This document shows, in pieces, positions 40,774 to 46,123 of a stretch of DNA of 46,123 nt. Numbering within the stretch: the stretch's first letter is position 1; the number at the start of each line of letters is the position of its first letter. Source of the stretch: Thermodesulfobacterium sp. (GTDB taxonomy: Bacteria; Desulfobacterota; Thermodesulfobacteria; Thermodesulfobacteriales; Thermodesulfobacteriaceae); NCBI GenBank assembly GCA_017656385.1, contig JACDNX010000012.1, forward strand, positions 1-46,123, given 5' to 3'. The translations under genes and the position numbers were made by a program. The notes under the pieces are model-generated. The model saw only the letters and a list, made by a program, of their open reading frames with translations, searched no databases and was not told the origin of the DNA.

Positions 40774-41457
40774 TTAAACTTTATAAGCTGTATAAAGAGT
40801 TACAATACCCATGGTTAAAAATTCATATTTTACTTTCTTAAAACCGGTTTCTAAAAGTATTTCTTTAATCTCCTCTGGAGGCGGAAATTTTTTAATTGAG
40901 TCTGCCAGATAAAGGTAAGCAGATTTATCTCCAGTTAGAACACTTCCCAAAATGGGCATGTATTTATCTAAATAAATTTTATAAATTTTCTGAAAAATTC
41001 TATTTCTGGGCCAAGAAAATTCTAAAATAACAAGTGTTCCTTCAAATTTTAAAACCCGATAAAACTCGTTTAAGGCTTTTTCCATATTAGGTAGATTTCT
41101 TAAACCAAAAGCTATACTTATTCCTCCGAAAGTATTACCTTTAAAAGGTAAAACCTCTGCATCTCCGCAAACAGGATAAATAGAATTATTTAAAATCCGC
41201 CTTTTTCCGTAATAAAGCATAGAGAAACTAAAATCAAGAGCAAAAAGTGAATGAGAATTCTTTTTAAAGATTTCTACACTTAAAGTATAAGGACCACAGC
41301 AGAGATCAAGAATAGGTGGTTTTGATGCCTTTAAAATTTCAGCAACTTTTCTTCTCCATAATTTATCCTGTCCCAGACTCCCTATTAAATTAACTAAATC
41401 GTATCTTCTGACAATTTTATCAAATTTTTCTTTAATAAATTTTTTGTCTTTTTTCAT
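40774..41457 (-). CDS. menG: Demethylmenaquinone methyltransferase MenG/UbiE
   Basis: The start at ATG 41457 was chosen over 41481 because GAAAGGA lies five bases upstream. The 227-residue class I SAM methyltransferase has LDLCCGPYTLSVEIF (motif I), GDAEVLPFKGNTF and the UbiE-typical IAFGLRNLPNMEKALNEFYRV, then VLTGDKSAYLYLADSI. It adds the final C-methyl of menaquinone. It follows mqnA on the same strand, which confirms a menaquinone role. Confidence 0.92.
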   Translation of the reverse strand: MKKDKKFIKEKFDKIVRRYDLVNLIGSLGQDKLWRRKVAEILKASKPPILDLCCGPYTLSVEIFKKNSHSLFALDFSFSMLYYGKRRILNNSIYPVCGDAEVLPFKGNTFGGISIAFGLRNLPNMEKALNEFYRVLKFEGTLVILEFSWPRNRIFQKIYKIYLDKYMPILGSVLTGDKSAYLYLADSIKKFPPPEEIKEILLETGFKKVKYEFLTMGIVTLYTAYKV

Positions 41458-41467
41458 TAAAGTCCTT

Positions 41468-42307
41468 TCATAAAACTTCAAAAAATCTAAGCTCTGGCAA
41501 TTCCTTTATTAAACCTTTTTTTAACAAATACTCACAAAAAGTCATAAATGCTCTCTGTTTCAGCCCTGAAAAATCATATTCTAAATGAGTCAAATAGTTA
41601 AATATAAATTCCTTGGGAAGGTTCAAATAGCTTTTTTCAACTATTTCTTTCAAATTAGAAAAAGAACGAGCCCTGGCATGATAAAGATTAAGGCAAAATT
41701 CTTTCAATTCTTCCCTATATTTTTTAGCTACATCATCCCTTACTATAAAAAGTGCGAATACAAAAGGTAAATGGGTGTATTTTAACCAGAGTTCAGCAAG
41801 ATCTGTAATTAATGCTGACCTATTTGTGTCTTTGTTATTAAATTGAAGGGTTAAGGCTTCATCGCCTATAGCTAAATACCCTGAAAGCTCATTTTTTTCT
41901 TCTGCCAAACTTTCCCAATTTTTAGAAAGTTCCACATATTGAGGCCTTACTCCAATAAAGTTCTCCAATAATATTTTCAATAAATTAAAGGAACTTTCTG
42001 TTTCAGGAGTAATTCCTATTTTTTTGCCATCAAGTTTTTCCAAAGGAACTTTATGATAAAGTATTACACTTTTTACTTCACCTACTGCACTTATAGATAT
42101 ATCAGGAAGTATTAAGTATTTGCGGAAATTTCTGGCGTAAAAAATACTTGAACTTAGACTTCCGTGAATTTCTCCCCTGGCTAAACTCTGATTGAGCTTT
42201 TTAGGAACTTCAAGGATTATTTCAAAATAGGGATTGTTCTGAGGAAAGTAAAATAACAAAGGAAGAGTATTAATGTATAAAGGGCTCCCTAATTTCAATT
42301 TAGACAT
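41468..42307 (-). CDS. mqnA: Chorismate dehydratase MqnA
   Basis: A 279-residue periplasmic-binding-fold enzyme that dehydrates chorismate to 3-enolpyruvylbenzoate, the first step of the futalosine route to menaquinone. Family features are LGSPLYINTLPLLFYF, GEIHGSLSSSIFYARN and GIVTPETES-like GKKIGITPETESS. It overlaps the mqnX gene by eight bases and is followed by menG. Confidence 0.9.
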   Translation of the reverse strand: MSKLKLGSPLYINTLPLLFYFPQNNPYFEIILEVPKKLNQSLARGEIHGSLSSSIFYARNFRKYLILPDISISAVGEVKSVILYHKVPLEKLDGKKIGITPETESSFNLLKILLENFIGVRPQYVELSKNWESLAEEKNELSGYLAIGDEALTLQFNNKDTNRSALITDLAELWLKYTHLPFVFALFIVRDDVAKKYREELKEFCLNLYHARARSFSNLKEIVEKSYLNLPKEFIFNYLTHLEYDFSGLKQRAFMTFCEYLLKKGLIKELPELRFFEVL

Positions 42308-43529
42308 AAAATCGGAATTTCACCTCCTTTCCCGCATTTATTAAACTTCTGAGTACATCTTCTGGTCTTTCATTCAAATAATCCCTTATTTCTACAACAA
42401 GCATATTTGGATAATATCCAGCAAGTATTGCTCCCATCTTATTAAATCCAAAAACTTTTGCACCTGTAAAGGTTGCCATTTTTAAAATTTCTCCAGGAGA
42501 AATATCTGGATAATAGGTATAAATGGTTTTCATTTCTTCCCAGACAGAAAGATGATCATTGCTTGCCAAGCTGTCTGTTCCTATACAAACATCAAGTCCA
42601 GCTGAAAGAAGTTCTTTTAATTTTGGAATACCCACTCCTATAAATAAATTACTTCTAAGGCAAATACAAATCTTAGATCTGGTTTTTTTTAGTATCTCCA
42701 AATCCTCCTCATCTATATGAATTACATGAATAAGAAGTGTATCTTCATCCAGAAGCTTAAGATTATGGAGGTATTTTACAGGACTAACTCCAGGAGGAAT
42801 AAAATTTTCATCCCACTGCCCCCTTTCTTTTAAAAATTCTAAAAGAGGACCTTCTCCCTTTTTTAAAAATTTAACCTCTTCATAAGACTCAGCACAGTGG
42901 ATACAAAAAAGTTTTTTTCTCTTTTTGTTATACGATTTGATAGCTTGCAATAAAAGAGGGGAAACACTATAGGGAGCATGGGCTGAATAAGTAATTCTAA
43001 AATTTGAAGAAGGGGCTTTTAACTGAATTTCTTTTAAATTATAGCCTCCCTTAAAACTAATAACTTCTTGAAAAAAATATCCATAAAATGGTGAATTATA
43101 AAGAAGATCAAAGGTTATGGCAGTATTCCCTACATCACCAATTATTCCTGTCCCGTCTTTCCAGAGATGATAGAGACCCAGTTTAGCAGACTCCCTAATC
43201 TCAATCAAACTCATCTCCTGTTTTAACTTAATTACATTTTTAACCCAGGAAATAAAGTCTCCTGAAGAGGGTGAAACTCTAAATCTTAAACCTGAAAGTT
43301 CTAAATGAGTGTGAGCATTAACCAGCGCAGGAAGTATTACTGCTTCTTCAAAATCGATAGGTTTTGCAAAAACCGCTTCCTTAGATATTTCCTTAAATTT
43401 ACCTACATTTACTATTTTTTTATTCTTGATTTCCACTGCTCCATCTAAAATTGGTGGAGAAAGAACTGGAAAAATCCACTTTGCTCTAATAATATAATGA
43501 TGATAATGTTGAAGTTTTAATTCTCCCAT
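42300..43529 (-). CDS. mqnX: Aminodeoxyfutalosine deaminase MqnX (amidohydrolase)
   Basis: A 409-residue TIM-barrel amidohydrolase with metal ligands in ALVNAHTHLELSG, HCAES, HVIHID and GTDSLASNDHLSVW. The ADE/TRZ type acting on 6-amino-6-deoxyfutalosine is the best fit because it lies between mqnC and mqnA. Sequence alone would also allow guanine deaminase-like or chlorohydrolase-like members. Five bases separate it from mqnC. Confidence 0.85.
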   Translation of the reverse strand: MGELKLQHYHHYIIRAKWIFPVLSPPILDGAVEIKNKKIVNVGKFKEISKEAVFAKPIDFEEAVILPALVNAHTHLELSGLRFRVSPSSGDFISWVKNVIKLKQEMSLIEIRESAKLGLYHLWKDGTGIIGDVGNTAITFDLLYNSPFYGYFFQEVISFKGGYNLKEIQLKAPSSNFRITYSAHAPYSVSPLLLQAIKSYNKKRKKLFCIHCAESYEEVKFLKKGEGPLLEFLKERGQWDENFIPPGVSPVKYLHNLKLLDEDTLLIHVIHIDEEDLEILKKTRSKICICLRSNLFIGVGIPKLKELLSAGLDVCIGTDSLASNDHLSVWEEMKTIYTYYPDISPGEILKMATFTGAKVFGFNKMGAILAGYYPNMLVVEIRDYLNERPEDVLRSLINAGKEVKFRFYV

Positions 43530-43534
43530 AAAAA

Positions 43535-44593
43535 TTATTCTAAAAGGGTATAATCCATCTTTCTTCTCTTAGGAATGTATCCCGCACTTTCTATATAACA
43601 TCTTATTTGTTCTTCACTAAGTCTGTGGGAAACTCCTGCTGCTGCAACTACATTTTCTTCTATCATAGTGCTTCCAAAGTCATTTCCACCAAACTCTAAA
43701 GCTAATTGAGCTATATGAGGTCCCTGAGTAACCCAAGAAACCTGAATATTTTTTATGTTATCAAGAAAAATACGAGAAATAGCAAGCACTTTCAAATATT
43801 CTGCAGCTCCAACCTTAATTAGATGTCTTAAACGGGTATTTTTGGGCTGGAAAGTCCAAGGTATAAAAGCTGTAAAACCTCCTGTTTTATCCTGTAAATT
43901 TCTGATTTTAGAAAGATGTTCCACTATCTCTTCTTTTGTTTCTATGTGTCCAAACATCATGGTTGCTGTAGTTTTAAGTCCGAGTTTATGAGCTGTTTCC
44001 ATTACATTGAGCCATTCCTCTGAAGAGCATTTATTAGGAGAAATAAGCCTTCTTACTCTATCTGAAAGAATTTCAGCTCCACCTCCTGGAATAGAGTCAA
44101 GACCTGCTTTTATTAGCCTTTCCAAAACCTCCTTTACAGTTAATCCAGAAATCTTGCTAAAATGCACAATTTCAGGAGGAGAAAAGGCATGCAGATGTAT
44201 TTTAGGAAAGTTGGTTTTCACAAATCTTAACATTTCCTCATAAAAAGAAAAAGGAAGCTCTGGATGGAGCCCTCCTTGAAGCAAAATCTGATAACCTCCA
44301 AGACTTATAGTCTCTTCTATTTTTTTACCAAGTTCTTCAAAACTTAACACATATCCTCCCGAAGCACCAGGAGACTTATAATATGCACAAAACTTACATC
44401 CTGAAATACAAATATTGGTATAGTTAATGTTTCTATCTACCACATAAGTTACTATCCTTTTGGGATTAATTCTAAATCTGACAATTCTTGCTAAATACCC
44501 AAGCTCAGGCAATTCAAAATCAAAAAGTATCAGTGCTTCTTTTTCGTCTATTCTTTCTCCATTTAAAACTTTATTAATAATTTTTTCCTTCAT
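43535..44593 (-). CDS. mqnC: Cyclic dehypoxanthine futalosine synthase MqnC
   Basis: A 352-residue radical SAM enzyme with CISGCKFCAYY (CxxxCxxC), QILLQGGLHPELPFSFYEEM, HAFSPPEI, DSIPGGGAEIL and GGNDFGSTMIEENVV. These features separate MqnC from its paralogue MqnE. It cyclises dehypoxanthine futalosine. MqnE, MqnB and MqnD are not in the window. It overlaps cobO by four bases. Confidence 0.92.
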   Translation of the reverse strand: MKEKIINKVLNGERIDEKEALILFDFELPELGYLARIVRFRINPKRIVTYVVDRNINYTNICISGCKFCAYYKSPGASGGYVLSFEELGKKIEETISLGGYQILLQGGLHPELPFSFYEEMLRFVKTNFPKIHLHAFSPPEIVHFSKISGLTVKEVLERLIKAGLDSIPGGGAEILSDRVRRLISPNKCSSEEWLNVMETAHKLGLKTTATMMFGHIETKEEIVEHLSKIRNLQDKTGGFTAFIPWTFQPKNTRLRHLIKVGAAEYLKVLAISRIFLDNIKNIQVSWVTQGPHIAQLALEFGGNDFGSTMIEENVVAAAGVSHRLSEEQIRCYIESAGYIPKRRKMDYTLLE

Positions 44594-45114
44594 TTTTCTA
44601 TTCCTTTTCTTGACTTTACACCTTTTTCATAATAATGCTTGATGTTTTTCATTTCTGTTACCAGATCTGCTACCTCTATAATTTCTTCTGGTGCATACCT
44701 TCCTGTTATAACAATCTCAAGACTTTTGGGTTTGTTCCTAAGAATTTCTAAAAACTCTTTTAAATCAACTATTCCCCAGTTTATTGCATATGTAATTTCA
44801 TCTAAAACTATTATATTATAAATATTTGCTTTTACCAATTCTTTTACCTCTTCCCAGCCTTTAAGAGTAAGATCTCTCACTTCAGGACTAACTCTTTCTT
44901 TTATAAAATCTTCTTTACCAAAATTTTTGTAATAAAGCTGAGGATAAAAATTTTTTAAAATTTTTATCTCGCTCGAAGTTCCTGCTTTAAAAAACTGAAA
45001 AAATGCAACTTTTAGCCCAGCTCCTATAGCTCTTACAGTTAATCCAATAGCTGCTGTAGTTTTTCCCTTCCCTTCTCCTGTATAAACCTGAATGTAACCT
45101 TTAAAATTTTCCAT
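44590..45114 (-). CDS. cobO: Cob(I)yrinic acid a,c-diamide adenosyltransferase
   Basis: A 174-residue P-loop protein: GYIQVYTGEGKGKTTAAIGL, VAFFQFFKAG, VLDEITYAINWGIV and ITGRYAPEEIIEVADLVTEM are the CobA/CobO/BtuR motifs. It transfers adenosyl from ATP to corrinoid cobalt. Its C-terminus ends KGVKSRKGIEK, as in the family. It shares a transcript with the menaquinone genes by a four-base overlap, although the pathways are not directly linked. Confidence 0.93.
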   Translation of the reverse strand: MENFKGYIQVYTGEGKGKTTAAIGLTVRAIGAGLKVAFFQFFKAGTSSEIKILKNFYPQLYYKNFGKEDFIKERVSPEVRDLTLKGWEEVKELVKANIYNIIVLDEITYAINWGIVDLKEFLEILRNKPKSLEIVITGRYAPEEIIEVADLVTEMKNIKHYYEKGVKSRKGIEK

Positions 45115-45126
45115 CTTTGCTCACCT

Positions 45127-46014
45127 TTATCTCAAAAAAGTAATAATAAAAATCCCAGCAAACATAAGAATTACTGCAAAAAGTCTTACCAAAACATGCT
45201 TTTCTTTAAATATAAAATACCCCAAAATCACTGCAAAAAGAATACTTGTTCTTTTAAGAGCTATCATATAAGCTGTTTCTATTTGATTTAAAGCTATCAT
45301 ATGGCAATAACACATAAGTGCCTGAGTTAGTCCTATAAGCAAGATTGGTTTATAGTGGATTTTAATAAATTCCCAGAGCTTTATTTTATAAAAAATTTTA
45401 ATAACAAAAGTTGAAACTATTCCTAAGATCGAAAAGTAAAATCCTGCAAACCACAAAGGATTGCTGAGTAATATTCCTTTTTTACCCAGAACCGAAGTTA
45501 TGGAATAAATGAAAGCAACTTGAAAAAGTAAAAAACTTCCTTTTTCTTTTTTTATAGCTTTGATAGGGGCTAAAACTCCTTCTTTTATAGATGGTAAATT
45601 AATACAGTAACTACCTGTTACGACCAAAATTATTCCCAAAGTTCCTTTTTCAGAAATCTTTTCTCCCAGAAGAAGGTAGCCTGTAAGTATTATAAAAATC
45701 GGGGTAAAGGATAAAAAAGGAATGGTTAAAGATAGAGGAGAAACTTTAATTCCTTTCATATAAAGAATTGTAGCTGTTATTTCCAAAAGAAGAAGTAAAG
45801 AAACATTGGAAACAAACTGAAAACTGAAGTAACTTAATCCGTTGTAATGATGGGTTAGAAATAAGAAAACAGGAAAAAGAAAAGGTAAGCTTCCTAAGGT
45901 TCTTGCAATAACCATATAAGGGTAACCGAGAGAAGACAGGTATTTTTTGTTTAAGGCATCACTTAAAGCTACAAAAAAACCTGCCAAAACTGCAAATAAG
46001 CACCAAATAAGCAT
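45127..46014 (-). CDS. EamA/DMT-family transporter
   Basis: A 295-residue protein with ten hydrophobic helices in two EamA repeats (LLEITATILYMKGIKVSPLS and LTQALMCYCHMIALNQIETA are equivalent segments, each followed by ILTGYLLLGEK-like/VILGYFIFKEK endings). Substrates of such exporters vary (amino acids, nucleotides, sugars). The ATG at 46014 is only two bases from a palindromic hairpin and has no clear Shine-Dalgarno. It is 12 bases upstream of cobO on the same strand. Confidence 0.85.
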   Translation of the reverse strand: MLIWCLFAVLAGFFVALSDALNKKYLSSLGYPYMVIARTLGSLPFLFPVFLFLTHHYNGLSYFSFQFVSNVSLLLLLEITATILYMKGIKVSPLSLTIPFLSFTPIFIILTGYLLLGEKISEKGTLGIILVVTGSYCINLPSIKEGVLAPIKAIKKEKGSFLLFQVAFIYSITSVLGKKGILLSNPLWFAGFYFSILGIVSTFVIKIFYKIKLWEFIKIHYKPILLIGLTQALMCYCHMIALNQIETAYMIALKRTSILFAVILGYFIFKEKHVLVRLFAVILMFAGIFIITFLR

Positions 46015-46016
46015 TT

Positions 46017-46075
46017 CGCACTTCGCAAGTGTGATAATTTAAAATTATTATAAACTAACGCACTTCGTAAGTGCG
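46017..46075. repeat. Pair of palindromic hairpins with AT-rich spacer
   Basis: CGCACTT-CGC-AAGTGTG (46017-46033) and CGCACTT-CGT-AAGTGCG (46059-46075) are near-identical 17-base hairpins 42 bases apart. Between them ATAATTT-A-AAATTAT (46034-46048) is another perfect inverted repeat. This looks like a REP- or mini-element-type repeat unit and lies against the start codon of the transporter gene. Confidence 0.8.
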
Positions 46076-46083
46076 AAGATGGT

Positions 46084-46123
46084 TTAAAGGGCAGGAAGTG
46101 CAAAGAGAAACTTTTTTCTTGCA
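46084..46123 (-). CDS. Possible C-terminal end of another gene (partial)
   Basis: A minus-strand frame entering from the right edge reads ARKKFLFALPAL and stops at 46084-46086. Another frame (CKKKVSLCTSCPL..., stop 46055-46057) is also open but runs into the palindrome. The window is too short to decide which is real. Confidence 0.2.
   Translation of the reverse strand, partial: ARKKFLFALPAL

Overview
The window is AT-rich (roughly one third G+C by eye), gene-dense DNA from a Gram-negative bacterium, probably an anaerobic thermophile. Outer-membrane signs are an Mla/MCE lipid-transport operon, an outer-membrane beta-barrel, RlpA and several lipoproteins. Anaerobe signs are an orange-protein-type cluster (NifX-like proteins, Mrp and two MinD/ferredoxin ATPases), an oxygen-sensitive ThiC and the futalosine menaquinone route. 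Together these suggest a relative of Thermodesulfobacterium/Caldimicrobium (Thermodesulfobacteriota). That placement is inference; there is no rRNA in the window.

Region 1 (1-3133, plus): M20 peptidase, ComF-like phosphoribosyltransferase, and an unusual nitrilase + RfaE-domain-II fusion. Region 2 (3130-9660): flgM on the minus strand behind a textbook sigma-28 promoter, then a complete-looking functional-amyloid (Fap-type) locus. On the minus strand it runs small secreted protein (6573-6881), repeat protein (6000-6563), main three-repeat amyloid subunit (4806-5972), C39 peptidase (4043-4744) and a second small secreted protein (3541-4017). A divergent sigma-54 activator (7124-8593) and a FapF-like barrel (8602-9579) complete it. 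The two small proteins carry double-glycine leader motifs that the C39 peptidase could cut. A GC-rich hairpin separates amyloid and peptidase genes. The activator/amyloid intergenic region holds a large inverted repeat.

Region 3 (9717-18186, minus): Mla-type transporter operon (mlaE-mlaF-mlaD-lipoprotein), then the housekeeping run pgi-hemB-rlpA-rnc-era. Region 4 (18323-32049): tRNA-Leu(TAG), an archaeal-type thymidylate synthase, an EmrAB efflux pair with a palindromic operator, a VKOR-thioredoxin fusion, thiC, pyrR, thioesterase, ychF, two envelope/stress proteins, nadK, a ClC channel and a GAF-GAF-GGDEF diguanylate cyclase.

Region 5 (32255-38928, plus): a single consensus promoter precedes about 13 tightly packed genes. 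They are three Trp/Gly-rich DUF5320-type proteins, an FmdB zinc ribbon, a tiny Gly/Lys/Cys protein, a DGC-domain protein, two ORP/NifX proteins, Mrp, an MBL-fold hydrolase, two MinD-ferredoxin ATPases and a radical SAM protein. This resembles the Desulfovibrio orange-protein system with extra components.

Region 6 (38929-40733): an accessory patch holding a split permease pair, a small Cys-containing ORF and an apparent 5'-truncated MjaI-type restriction endonuclease. Region 7 (40774-46014, minus): a menaquinone operon (mqnC, mqnX, mqnA, menG) preceded by cobO and an EamA transporter. At the right edge two small palindromic hairpins abut the transporter start codon.
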